Assembly: GCF_051014685.1 (NCBI RefSeq)
Contig: NW_027478908.1
Location: 62,001 to 126,000 of the forward strand
Length of the DNA: 64,000 nt
DNA from: Ptiloglossa arizonensis
Lineage: Eukaryota; Arthropoda; Insecta; Hymenoptera; Colletidae
Direction of reading: 5' to 3'
Shown one piece after another: positions 21,990-34,000 of the stretch. The first letter of the stretch is position 1, and each line of letters begins with the position of its first letter. The position numbers and the translations under genes are program-made. The notes below the pieces were generated by a model. The model did not search any database. It was not told the DNA's origin and was given only the letters and a program-made list of their open reading frames with translations.

Positions 21990-23524
21990 TGCGTCTGAAA
22001 GTAGAAACTCGCCCGGTTACAACGGTATGTGTATTTTTCCCCTAGGCCATTCTGGTTAAGAGTTCGAAGCAGCAGAATTGCGACAAATTTTTTGCCTTCT
22101 CAACCATTTCTTGGCTTCAAGCTCCCATATCTCGCGAACGGATTGACCTAACCCAAAAATTCCTATTGCATCTGAATGTAGAAACTCGCCCGATTACAAC
22201 GGAATGTGTCTTTTTCCATAGGCCATTCTGGTTAAGCGTTTGGAGTAGCAGAATTGCGAAAAATTTTGTGCCTTCTCAACCATTTCTTGTCTTCAAACTC
22301 CCATATCTCGCGAACGGATTGACCTAACCCAAAAATTCCTATTGCATCTGAAAGTAGAAACTCGCCCGATTACAACGGTATGCGTATTTTTTCCCTAGGC
22401 AAATCTGGTTAAGCGTCTGGAGCAGCAGATTTGTGAAAAATTTTTTGCCTTCTCTACCATTTCTTGGCTTCCAACTCCCATATCTCGCGAACCGATTGAC
22501 CTAACCCAAAAATTCCTGTTGCGTCTGAAAGTAGAAACTCGCCCGGTTACAACGGTATGTGTATTTTTTCCCTAGGCCATTCTGGTCAAGCGTTTGGAGC
22601 AGCAGAATTGCGAAAAATTTTTTGCCTTCTCTACCATTTCTTGGCTTCAAACTCCAATATCTCGCGAACGGATTGACATAACCCAAAAATTCCTATTGCT
22701 TCTGAAAGTTATAATCTCGCCCGATTACAACGGTCTGCGTATTTTTTCCCAAGGCCATTCTGGTTAAGCGTTTGGAGCAGCAGAATTGCGAAAAATTTGT
22801 ACTCTTCTCAACCATTTCTTAGCTTCAAATTCCCATATCTCGCGAACGGATTGACCTAACCCAAAAATTCCTATTGCATTTGAAAGTAGAGACTCGCCCG
22901 ATTACAACGGTATGTGTATTTTTCCCCTAGGCCATTCTGGTTAAGAGTTCGAAGCAGCAGAATTGCGACAAATTTTTTGCCTTCTCAACCATTTCTTGGC
23001 TTCAAGCTCCCATATCTCGCGAACGGATTGACCTAATCCAAAAATTCCTATTGCATCTGAATGTAGAAACTCGCCCGATTACAACGGAATGTGTCTTTTT
23101 CCATAGGCCATTCTGGTTAAGCGTTTGGAGTAGCAGAATTGCGAAAAATTTTGTGCCTTCTCAATCATTTCTTGTCTTCAAACTCCCATATCTCGCGAAC
23201 GGATTGACCTAACCCAAAAATTCCTATTGCATCTGAAAGTAGAAACTCGCCCGATTACAACGGTATGTGTATTTTTTCCCTAGGCAAATCTGGTTAAGCG
23301 TCTGGAGCAGAAGATTTGTGAAAAATTTTTTGCCTTCTCTACCATTTCTTGGCTTCCAACTCCCATATCTCGCGAACGGATTGACCTAACCCAAAAATTC
23401 CTATAGCATCTCAAAGTAGAATCTCGCCCGATTACAACGGTATGCGTATTTTTTCCCTAGGCAAATCTGGTTAAGCGTCTGGAGCAGCAGATTTGTGAAA
23501 AATTTTTTGCCTTCTCTACCATTT
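21990..23524 (+). repeat. 885-bp (5-monomer) tandem duplication, second copy partial
   Basis: GAGTTCGAAGC at 22060 and 22945, CCATAGG monomers at 22110 and 22995, and GGCAAATCTGG at 22398 and 23283 are all 885 bp apart. The hairpin-variant monomer then occurs again near 23460, so it is present in two adjacent monomers. The monomer at 22640 is 178 bp owing to an extra base in AAAGTTATAATC. Confidence 0.78.
22400..22433. other. Perfected 8-bp hairpin variant with compensating arm changes
   Basis: The left arm CAAATCTG (22400-22407) is the exact reverse complement of the right arm CAGATTTG (22426-22433), with the same 18-nt loop as other monomers. Relative to the common form, the left arm has C to A and T to A changes and the right arm has A to T. 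One pair is swapped and a former C-T mismatch becomes A-T. Both arms occur together near 23460, 27180, 30008, 32484, 34254, 35149, 37085, 37970, 42217, 45049 and 56547. Left and right arms are uncoupled near 32131, 40980, 43810 and 58150, which are recombination junctions between subfamilies. Confidence 0.6.
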
Positions 23525-24763
23525 CTTGGCTTCCAACTCCCATATCTCGCGAACGGATTGACCTAACCCAAAAATTCCTATTGCATCTGAAAGTAGAATC
23601 TCGCCCGATTACAACGGTACGCGTATTTTTTCCCAAGGCCATTCTGGTTAAGCGTTTGGAGCAGCAGAATTGCGAAAAATTTGTTCTCTTCTCAACCACT
23701 CCTTAGCTTCAAATTCCCATATCACGCGATCGGATTGACCTAACCGAAAAATTACTATTGTAACTGAAAGTAGAAACTCGCCCGATTACAACGCTATGTG
23801 TATTTATTCCGTAGGCCATTCTGGTTGAGCGTTTGGAGCAGCAGAATTGCGAAAAATTTTGTGCCTTCTCCACCATTTCTTGGCTTCAAACTCCCATATC
23901 TCGCGAACGGATTGACCTAACCCAAAAATTCCTATTGCATCTGAAAGTAGAAACTCGCCCGAATACAACGGTACGTGTATTTTTTCCCTAGGCCATTCTG
24001 GTTAAGCGATTGGAGCAGCAGAAGTGCGAAAAATTTGTTGTCTTGTCAACCATTTCTTAGCTTCAAACTCCCATATCTCGCGAACGGATTGACCTAACCC
24101 AAAAACTCCAATTGCATCTGAAAGTAGAAACTCGCCCAATTACAACGGTATGTGCATTTTTTTCCTAGGCCATTGTGGTTGAGCGTTTGGAGCAGCAGAA
24201 TTGCGAAAAATTTTTTGCCTTCTCAACCATTTCTTGGCTTCAAACTCCCATATCTCGCGAACGGATTGACCTAACCCAAAAATTCCTGTTGCTTCTGAAA
24301 GTAGAAACTCGCCCGATTACAACGGTATGTGCATTTTTTCCTTAGGCCATTCCGGTTAAGCGTTTGGAGCAACAGAATTGCGAAAAATTTGTTGTCTTCT
24401 CAACCATTTCTTAGCTTCAAACTCCCATATCTCGCGAACGGATTGACCTAACCCAAAAATTCCTATTGCATTTGAAAGTAGAAACTCGCCCGATTACAAC
24501 GGTACGGGTATTTTTCCCCTAGGCCATTCTGGTTAAGCGATTGGAGCAGCAGAATTGCGAAAAATTTTTTGCCTTCTTAACCATTTCTTGGCTTCAAACT
24601 CCCATATCTCGCGAACGGATTGACCTAACCCAAAAACCCCTGTTGCGTCTGAAAGTAGATACTCGCCCGGTTAAAACGGTACGTGTATTTTTTCTCTAGC
24701 CCATTCTGGTTAAGCGTTTGGATCAGCAGAATTGCGAAAAATTTTATGCCTTCTCAACCATTT
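23525..24763 (+). repeat. Displaced duplicate of 17.2-17.9 kb joined to duplicate of 21.4-22.0 kb
   Basis: From about 23540 to 24285 the monomers match 17170-17915 at an offset of 6369 bp, including the rare TAACCG, TTACTATTG, TTTATTCCGTAGG and CGAATACAAC changes. From about 24264 the sequence matches 21433 onward at an offset of 2831 bp. The zone is thus a junction between copies of two earlier segments. Confidence 0.75.
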
Positions 24764-27700
24764 CTTGGCTTCAAACTCCCATATCTCGCGAACGGATTGA
24801 CCTAACCCAAAAATTCCTGTTGCGTCTGAAAGTAGAAACTCGCCCGGTTACAACGGTATGTGTATTTTTTCCCTAGGCCATTCTGGTTAAGCGTTTGGAG
24901 CAGCAGAATTGCGAAGAATTTTTTGCCTTCTCAACCATTTCTTGGCTTCAAACTCCCATATCTCGCGAACGGATTGACCTAACCCAAAAATCCCTATTGC
25001 ATTTGAAAGTAGAAACTCGCCCGATTACAACGGTACGGGTATTTTTCCCCTAGGCCATTCTGGTTAAGCGATTGGAGCAGCAGAATTGCGAAAAATTTTT
25101 TGCCTTCTCAACCATTTCTTGGCTTCAAACTCCCATATCTCGCGAACGGATTGACCTAACCCAAAAATTCCTGTTGCGTCTGAAAGTAGAAACTCGCCCG
25201 GTTTAAACGGTACGTGTATTTTTTCTCTAGGCCACTCTGGTTAAGCGTTTGGAGCAACAGAATTGCGAAAAATTTGTTGTCTTCTCAACCATTTCTTAGC
25301 TTCAAACTCCCATATCTCGCGAACGGATTGACCTAACCCAAAAATCCCTATTGCATTTGAAAGTAGAAACTCGCCCGGTTAAAACGGTACGTGTATTTTT
25401 TCCCTAGGCCATTCTGGTTAAGCGTTTGGAGCAGCAGAATTGCTTAAAATTTTTTTCCTTCTCAACCATTTCTTGGCTTCAAAATCCCATATCTCGCGAA
25501 CGGATTGACCTAACCCAAAAATTCCTATTGCATCTGAAAGTAGAAACTCGCCCGATTACAAAGGTATGTGTATTTTTTCCTTAGGCCATTCTGGTTAAGC
25601 GTTTGGAGCAGCAGAATTGCGAAAAATTTTTCGTCTTCTCAACCATTTCTTGTCTTCAAACTCCCATATCTCGCGAACGGATTGACCTAACCCAAAAATT
25701 CCTATTGCATCTGAAAGTAGAAACTCGCCCGATTACAACGGTATGTGTATTTTTTCCCTAGGCCATTCTGGTTGAGCGTCTGGTGCAGCAGAATTGTGAA
25801 AAATTTTTTGCCTTCTCTACAATTTCTTGGCTTCAAACTCCCATATCTCGCGAACGGATTGACCTAACCCAAAAATTCCTATTGCATCTGAAAGTAGAAA
25901 CTCGCCCGATTACAACGGTATGTGTATTTTTTCCCTAGGCCATTCTGGTTGAGCGTCTGGAGCAGCAGAATTGTGAAAATTTTTTTGCCTTCTCTACCAT
26001 TTCTTGGCTTCAAACTCCCATATCTCGCGAACGGATTGACCTAACCCAAAAATTCCTATTGCATCTGAAAGTAGAAACTCGCCCGATTACAACGGAATGT
26101 GTCTTTTTCCCTAGGCCATTCTGGTTAAGCGTTTGGAGCAGCAGAATTGCGAAAAATTTTTTGTCTTCTCAACCATTTCTTGTCTTCAAACTCCCATATC
26201 TCGCGAACGGATTGACCTAACCCAAAAATTCCTATTGCATCTGAAAGTAGAAACTCGCCCGATTACAACGGTATGAGTATTTTTTCCCTAGGCCATTCTG
26301 GTTAAGCGTTTGGAGCAGCAGAATTGCGAAAAATTTTTTGCCTTCTCAACCATTTCTTGTCTTCAAACTCCCATATCTCGCGAACGGATTGACCTAAACC
26401 CAAAAATTCCTATTGCATCTGAAGGTAGAAACTCGCCCGATTACAACGGTATGTGTATTTTTTCTCTAGGCCATTCTGGTTGAGCGTCTGGAGCAGCAGA
26501 ATTGTGAAAAATTTTTTGCCTTCTCTGCCATTTCTTGGCTTCAAACTCCCATATCTCGCGAACGGATTGACCTAACCCAAAAATTCCTATTGTAACTGAA
26601 AGTAGAAACTCGCCCGATTACAACGGTATGTGTATTTTACCCCTAGGCCATTCTGGCTAAGAGTTTGAAGCAGCAGAATTGCGACAAATTTTTTGCCTTC
26701 TCAACCATTTCTTGGCTTCAAACTCCCATATCTCGCGAACGGATTGACCTAACCCAAAAATTCCTGTTGCGTCTGAAAGTAGAAACTCGCCCGGTTACAA
26801 CGGTATGTGTATTTTTTCCCTAGGCCATTCTGGTTAAGCGTTTGGAGCAGCAGAATTGCGAAAAATTTTGTGCCTTCTCAACCATTTCTTGGCTTCAAAC
26901 CCCCATGTCTCGCGAACGGATTGACCTATCCCAAAAATTCCTGTTGCTTCTGAAAGTAGAAACTCGCCCGATTACAACGGTATGTGTATTTTTTCCTTAG
27001 GCCATTCTGGCTAAACGTTTGGAGCAGCAGAATTGCGAAAAATTTTTTGTCTTCTCAACCATTTCTTGTCTTCAAACTCCCATATCTCGCGAACGGATTG
27101 ACCTAACCCAAAAATTCCTATTGCATCTGAAAGTAGAAACTCGCCCGATTACAACGGTATGTGTATTTTTTCCCTAGGCAAATCTGGTTAAGCGTCTGGA
27201 GCAGCAGATTTGTGAAAAATTTTTTGCCTTCTCTACCATTTCTTGGCTTCAAACTCCCATATCTCGCGATCGGATTGACCTAACCCAAAAATTCCTATTG
27301 CATCTGAAAGTATAATCTCGCCCGATTACAACGGTATGCGTATTTTTTCCCAAGGCCATTCTGGTTAAGCGTTTGGAGCAGCAGAATTGCGAAAAATTTG
27401 TTCTCTTCTCAAGCATTTCTTAGCTTCAAATTCCCATATCTCGCGAACGGATTGACCTAACCCAAAAATTCCTGTTGCGTCTGAAAGTAGAAACTCGCCC
27501 GGTTACAACGGTATGTGTATTTTTTCCCTAGGCCATTCTGGTTAAGCGTTTGGAGCAGCAGAATTGCGAAGAATTTTTTGCCTTCTCAACCATTTCTTGG
27601 CTTCAAACTCCCATATCTCGCGAACGGATTGACCTAACCCAAAAATTCCTGTTGCTTCTGAAAGTAGAAACTCGCCGGATTACAACGGTATGTGGATTTT

Positions 27701-28833
27701 TTCCTTAGGCCATTCCGGTTAAGCGTTTGGAGCAACAGAATTGCGAAAAATTTGTTGTCTTCTCAACCATTTCTTAGCTTCAAACTCCCATATCTCGCGA
27801 ACGGATTGACCTAACCCAAAAATCCCTATTGCATTTGAAAGTAGAAACTCGCCCGATTACAACGGTACGGGTATTTTTCCCCTAGGCCATTCTGGTTAAG
27901 CGATTGGAGCAGCAGAATTGCGAAAAATTTTTTGCCTTCTCAACCATTTCTTGGCTTCAAACTCCCATATCTCGCGAACGGATTGACCTAACCCAAAAAT
28001 TCCTGTTGCGTCTGAAAGTAGAAACTCGCCCGGTTAAAACGGTACGTGTATTTTTTCTCTAGGCCATTCTGGTTAAGCGTTTGGAGCAACAGAATTGCGA
28101 AAAATTTGTTGTCTTCTCAACCATTTCTTAGCTTCAAACTCCCATATCTCGCGAACGGATTGACCTAACCCAAAAATCCCTATTGCATTTGAAAGTAGAA
28201 ACTCGCCCGGTTAAAACGGTACGTGTATTTTTTCCCTAGGCCATTCTGGTTAAGCGTTTGGAGCAGCAGAATTGCTTAAAATTTTTTTCCTTCTCAACCA
28301 TTTCTTGGCTTCAAAATCCCATATCTCGCGAACGGATTGACCTAACCCAAAAATTCCTATTGCATCTGAAAGTAGAAACTCGCCCGATTACAAAGGTATG
28401 TGTATTTTTTCCTTAGGCCATTCTGGTTAAGCGTTTGGAGCAGCAGAATTGCGAAAAATTTTTCGTCTTCTCAACCATTTCTTGTCTTCAAACTCCCATA
28501 TCTCGCGAACGGATTGACCTAACCCAAAAATTCCTATTGCATCTGAAAGTAGAAACTCGCCCGATTACAACGGTATGTGTATTTTTTCCCTAGGCCATTC
28601 TGGTTGAGCGTCTGGAGCAGCAGAATTGTGAAAATTTTTTTGCCTTCTCTACCATTTCTTGGCTTCAAACTCCCATATCTCGCGAACGGATTGACCTAAC
28701 CCAAAAATTCCTATTGCATCTGAAAGTAGAAACTCGCCCGATTACAACGGAATGTGTCTTTTTCCCTAGGCCATTCTGGTTAAGCGTTTGGAGCAGCAGA
28801 ATTGCGAAAAATTTTTTGTCTTCTCAACCATTT
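24764..28833 (+). repeat. Two homologous ~1.4-kb segments 2655-2832 bp apart
   Basis: Markers repeat in order: GAAGAATTTTTT (24911 and 27568), CCCTATTGCATTTG with GGTACGGG, CCGGTTAAAAC, TTGCTTAAAA (25441 and 28273), AAAGGTATG, and CGGAATGTGTC (26093 and 28748). The offset changes from about 2657 to 2832 and back to 2655. The second copy has gained one monomer at its left (27596-27772) and lost one near 28570. Between the copies lie CTGGCTAAGAGTTTG, CCCCATGTCTCG/CCTATCCC, hairpin-variant and TATAATCTCG monomers. A one-base insertion (CCTAAACCC) at about 26395 makes one monomer 178 bp. Confidence 0.75.
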
Positions 28834-29716
28834 CTTGTCTTCAAACTCCCATATCTCGCGAACGGATTGACCTAACCCAAAAATTCCTATTGCATCTGAA
28901 AGTAGAAACTCGCCCGATTACAACGGTATGTGCATTTTTTTCCTAGGACATTCTGGTTGAGCGTTTGGAGCAGCAGAATTGCGAAAAATTTTTTGCCTTC
29001 TCAACCATTTCTTGGCTTCAAACTCCCATATCTCGCGAACGGATTGACCTAACCCAAAAATTCCTATTGCATTTGAAAGTAGAAACTCGCCCGATTACAA
29101 CGGTACGGGTATTTTTCCCCTAGGCCATTCTGGTTAAGCGTTTGGATCAGCAGAATTGCGAAAAACTTTATGCCTTCTCAACCATTTCTTGGCTTCAAAC
29201 TCCCATATCTCGCGAACGGATTGACCTAACCCAAAAATTCCTGTTGCGTCTGAAAGTAGAAACTCGCCCGGTTACAACGGTATGTGTATTTTTTCCCTAG
29301 GCCATTCTGGTTAAGCGTTTGGAGCAGCAGAATTGCGAAAAATTTTTTGCCTCCTCTACCATTTCTTGGCTTCAAACTCCAATATCTCGCGAACGGATTG
29401 ACCTAACCCATAAATTCCTATTGCATCTGAATGTAGAAACTCGCCCGATTACAACGGAATGTGTCTTTTTCCATAGGCCATTCTGGTTAAGCGTTTGGAG
29501 TAGCAGAATTGCGAAAAATTTTTTGCTTCTCTACCATTTCTTGGCTTCAAACTCCCATATCTCGCGAACTGATTGACCTAACCCAAAAATTCCTATTGCA
29601 TCTGAAAGTAGAAACTCGCCCGATTACAACGGTATGTGTATTTTTTCCCTAGGCCATTCTGGTTAAGCGTTTGGAGCAGCAGAATTGCGAAAAATTTTGT
29701 GCCTTCTCAACCATTT
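28834..29716 (+). repeat. Mixed monomers including CATAAATT/CCATAGG unit
   Basis: Five monomers: GTGCATTTTTTTCC with CCTAGGACATT, GGTACGGG/GGATCAG, TTGCGTCTG/CCGGTTAC, a CATAAATTCC/GAATGTAG/CGGAATGTGTC/CCATAGG unit starting at 29365 (175 bp, two single-base losses), and GAACTGATTG. The last three form a trio that recurs near 36443, 38920, 45999, 47591, 50597, 53782, 55905 and 57674. It is a conserved sub-block of the right half of the array. Confidence 0.78.
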
Positions 29717-32700
29717 CTTGGCTTCAAACCCCCATGTCTCGCGAACGGATTGACCTATCCCAAAAATTCCTGTTGCTTCTGAAAGTAGAAACTCGCCCGA
29801 TTACAACGGTATGTGTATTTTTTCCTTAGGCCATTCTGGTTAAACGTTTGGAGCAGCAGAATTGCGAAAAATTTTTTGTCTTCTCAACCATTTCTTGTCT
29901 TCAAACTCCCATATCTCGCGAACGGATTGACCTAACCCAAAAATTCCTATTGCATCTGAAAGTAGACACTCGCCCGATTACAACGGTATGTGTATTTTTT
30001 CACTAGGCAAATCTGGTTAAGCGTCTGGAGCAGCAGATTTGTGAAAAATTTTTTGCCTTCTCGACCATTTCTTGGCTTCAAACTCCCATATCTCGCGATC
30101 GGATTGACCTAACCCAAAAATTCCTATTGCATCTGAAAGTATAATCTCGCCCGATTACAACGGTATGCGTATTTTTTCCCAAGGCCATTCTGGTTAAGCG
30201 TTTGGAGCAGCAGAATTGCGAAAAATTTCTTCCCTTCTCAACCATTTCTTAGCTTCAAATTCCCATATCACGCGATCGGATTGACCTAACCCAAAAATTC
30301 CTATTGTAACTGAAAGTAGAAACTCGCCCGATTACAACGGTATGTGTATTTTTTCCGTAGGCCATTCTGGTTAAGCGTTTGGAGCAGCAGAATTGCGAAA
30401 AATTTTGTGCCTTCTCCACCATTTCTTGGCTTCAAACTCCCATATCTCGCGAACGGATTGACCTAACCCAAGAATTCCTGTTGCTTCTGAAAGTAGAAAC
30501 TCGCCCGATTACAACGGTATGTGTATTTTTTCCCTAGGCCATTCTGGTTAAGCGTTTGGAGCAGCAGAATTGCGAAAAATTTTTTGTCTTCTCAACCATT
30601 TCTTGTCTTCAAACTCCCATGTCTCGCAAACGGATTGACCTAACCCAAAAATTCCTATTGCATCTGAAAGTAGAAACTCGCCCGATTACAACAGTATGTG
30701 TATTTTTCCCCTAGGCCATTCTGGTTAAGAGTTTGAAGCAGCCGAATTGCGACAAATTTTTTGCCTTCTCAACCATTTCTTGGCTTCAAACTCCCATATC
30801 TCGCGAACGGATTGACCTAACCCAAAAATTCCTATTGCATCTGAAAGTAGAAACTCGCCCGAATACAACGGTACGTGTATTTTTCCCCTAGGCCATTCTG
30901 GTTAAGCGATTGGAGCAGCAGAAGTGCGATAAATTTGTTGTCTTGTCAACCATTTCTTAGCTTCAAACTCCCATATCTCGCGAACGGATTGGCCTAACCC
31001 AAAAATTCCAATTGCATCTGAAAGTAGAAACTCGCCCAATTACAACGGTATGTGCATTTTTTTCCTAGGCCATTCTGGTTGAGCGTTTGGAGCAGCAGAA
31101 TTGCGAAAAATTTGTTGTCTTCTCAACCATTTCTTAGCTTCAAACTCCCATATCTCGCGAACGGATTGACCTAACCCAAAAATTCCTATTGCATTTGAAA
31201 GTAGAAACACGCCCGATTACAACGGTACGGGTATTTTTCCCCTAGGCCATTCTGGTTAAGCGTTTGGATCAGCAGAATTGCGAAAAATTTTATGCCTTCT
31301 CAACCATTTCGTGGCTTCAAACTCCCACATCTCGCGAACGGATTGACCTAACCCAAAAATTCCTGTTGCGTCTGAAAGTAGAAACTCGCCCGGTTACAAC
31401 GGTATGTGTATTTTTTCCCTAGGCCATTCTGGTTAAGCGTTTGGAGCAGCAGAATTGCGAAAAATTTTTTGCCTTCTCTACCATTTCTTGGCTTCAAACT
31501 CCAATATCTCGCGAACGGATCGACCTAACCCAAAAATTCCTGTTGCGTCTGAAAGTAGAAACTCGCCCGGTTACAACGGTATGTGTATTTTTTCCCTAGG
31601 CCATTCTGGTTAAGCGTTTGGAGCAGCAGAATTGCGAAAAATTTTTTGCCTTCTCTACCATTTCTTGGCTTCAAACTCCAATATCTCGCGAACGGATTGA
31701 CATAACCCAAAAATTCCTATTGCTTCTGAAAGTAGAATCTCGCCCGATTACAACGGTCTGCGTATTTTTTCCCTAGGCCATTCTGGTTAAGCGTTTGGAG
31801 CAGCAGAATTGCGAAAAATTTTTTGCCTTCTCTACCATTTCTTGGCTTCAAACTCCAATATCTCGCGAACGGATTGACATAACCCAAAAATTCCTGTTTC
31901 TTCTGAAAGTAGAAACTCGCCCGATTACAACGGTATGTGTATTTTTTCCTTAGGCCATTCTGGTTAAACGTTTGGAGCAGCAGAATTGCGAAAAATTTTT
32001 TGTCGTCTCAACCATTTCTTGTCTTCAAACTCCCATATCTCGCGAACGGATTGACCTAACCCGAAAATTCCTATTGCATCTGAAAGTAGAAACTCGCACG
32101 ATTACAACGGTATGTGTATTTTTTCCCTACGCAAATCTGGTTAAGCGTCTGGAGCAGCAGAATTGCGAAAAATTTTGTGCCTTCTCAACCATTTCTTGGC
32201 TTCAAACCCCCATGTCTCGCGAACGGATTGACCTATCCCAAAAATTCCTGTTGCTTCTGAAAGTAGAAACTCGCCCGATTACAACGGTATGTGTATTTTT
32301 TCCTTAGGCCATTCTGGTTAAACGTTTGGAGCAGCAGAATTGCGAAAAATTTTTTGTCTTCTCAACCATTTCTTGTCTTCAAACTCCCATATCTCGCGAA
32401 CGGATTGACCTAACCCAAAAATTCCTATTGCATCTGAAAGTAGACACTCGCCCGATTACAACGGTATGTGTATTTTTTCCCTAGGCAAATCTGGTTAAGC
32501 GTCTGGAGCAGCAGATTTGTGAAAAATTTTTTGCCTTCTCGACCATTTCTTGGCTTCAAACTCCCATATCTCGCGATCGGATTGACCTAACCCAAAAATT
32601 CCTATTGCATCTGAAAGTATAATCTCGCCCGATTACAACGGTATGCGTATTTTTTCCCAAGGCCATTCTGGTTAAGCGTTTGGAGCAGCAGAATTGCGAA

Positions 32701-34000
32701 AAATTTCTTCCCTTCTCAACCATTTCTTAGCTTCAAATTCCCATATCACGCGATCGGATTGACCTAACCCAAAAATTCCTATTGTAACTGAAAGTAGAAA
32801 CTCGCCCGATTACAACGGTATGTGTATTTTTTCCGTAGGCCATTCTGGTTAAGCGTTTGGAGCAGCAGAATTGCGAAAAATTTTGTGCCTTCTCCACCAT
32901 TTCTTGGCTTCAAACTCCCATATCTCGCGAGCGGATTGACCTAACCCAAGAATTCCTGTTGCTTCTGAAAGTAGAAACTCGCCCGATTACAACGGTATGT
33001 GTATTTTTTCCCTAGGCCATTCTGGTTAAGCGTTTGGAGCAGCAGAATTGCGAAAAATTTTTTGTCTTCTCAACCATTTCTTGTCTTCAAACTCCCATGT
33101 CTCGCAAACGGATTGACCTAACCCAAAAATTCCTATTGCATCTGAAAGTAGAAACTCGCCCGATTACAACAGTATGTGTATTTTTCCCCTAGGCCATTCT
33201 GGTTAAGAGTTTGAAGCAGCCGAATTGCGACAAATTTTTTGCCTTCTCAACCATTTCTTGGCTTCAAACTCCCATATCTCGCGAACGGATTGACCTAACC
33301 CAAAAATTCCTATTGCATCTGAAAGTAGAAACTCGCCCGAATACAACGGTACGTGTATTTTTCCCCTAGGCCATTCTGGTTAAGCGATTGGAGCAGCAGA
33401 AGTGCGATAAATTTGTTGTCTTGTCAACCATTTCTTAGCTTCAAACTCCCATATCTCGCGAACGGATTGGCCTAACCCAAAAATTCCAATTGCATCTGAA
33501 AGTAGAAACTCGCCCAATTACAACGGTATGTGCATTTTTTTCCTAGGCCATTCTGGTTGAGCGTTTGGAGCAGCAGAATTGCGAAAAATTTGTTGTCTTC
33601 TCAACCATTTCTTAGCTTCAAACTCCCATATCTCGCGAACGGATTGACCTAACCCAAAAATTCCTATTGCATTTGAAAGTAGAAACACGCCCGATTACAA
33701 CGGTACGGGTATTTTTCCCCTAGGCCATTCTGGTTAAGCGTTTGGATCAGCAGAATTGCGAAAAATTTTATGCCTTCTCAACCATTTCTTGGCTTCAAAC
33801 TCCCACATCTCGCGAACGGATTGACCTAACCCAAAAATTCCTGTTGCGTCTGAAAGTAGAAACTCGCCCGGTTACAACGGTATGTGTATTTTTTCCCTAG
33901 GCCATTCTGGTTAAGCGTTTGGAGCAGCAGAATTGCGAAAAATTTTTTGCCTTCTCTACCATTTCTTGGCTTCAAACTCCAATATCTCGCGAACGGATCG
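29717..34000 (+). repeat. 14-monomer HOR (2478 bp offset), two copies
   Basis: About 29680-31522 matches about 32160-34000. Diagnostic pairs are CATGTCTCGCG/CCTATCCC (29733 and 32211), AGACACTCG (29964 and 32442), CATGTCTCGCAAACGG (30618 and 33096) and CCCACATCTCG (31324 and 33802), all 2478 bp apart. About three differences were seen in some 1840 bp. The intervening 31523-32160 carries additional TTGCGTCTG, GACATAAC and TTTCTTCTG monomers that are only in the first copy at this place. Confidence 0.85.
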
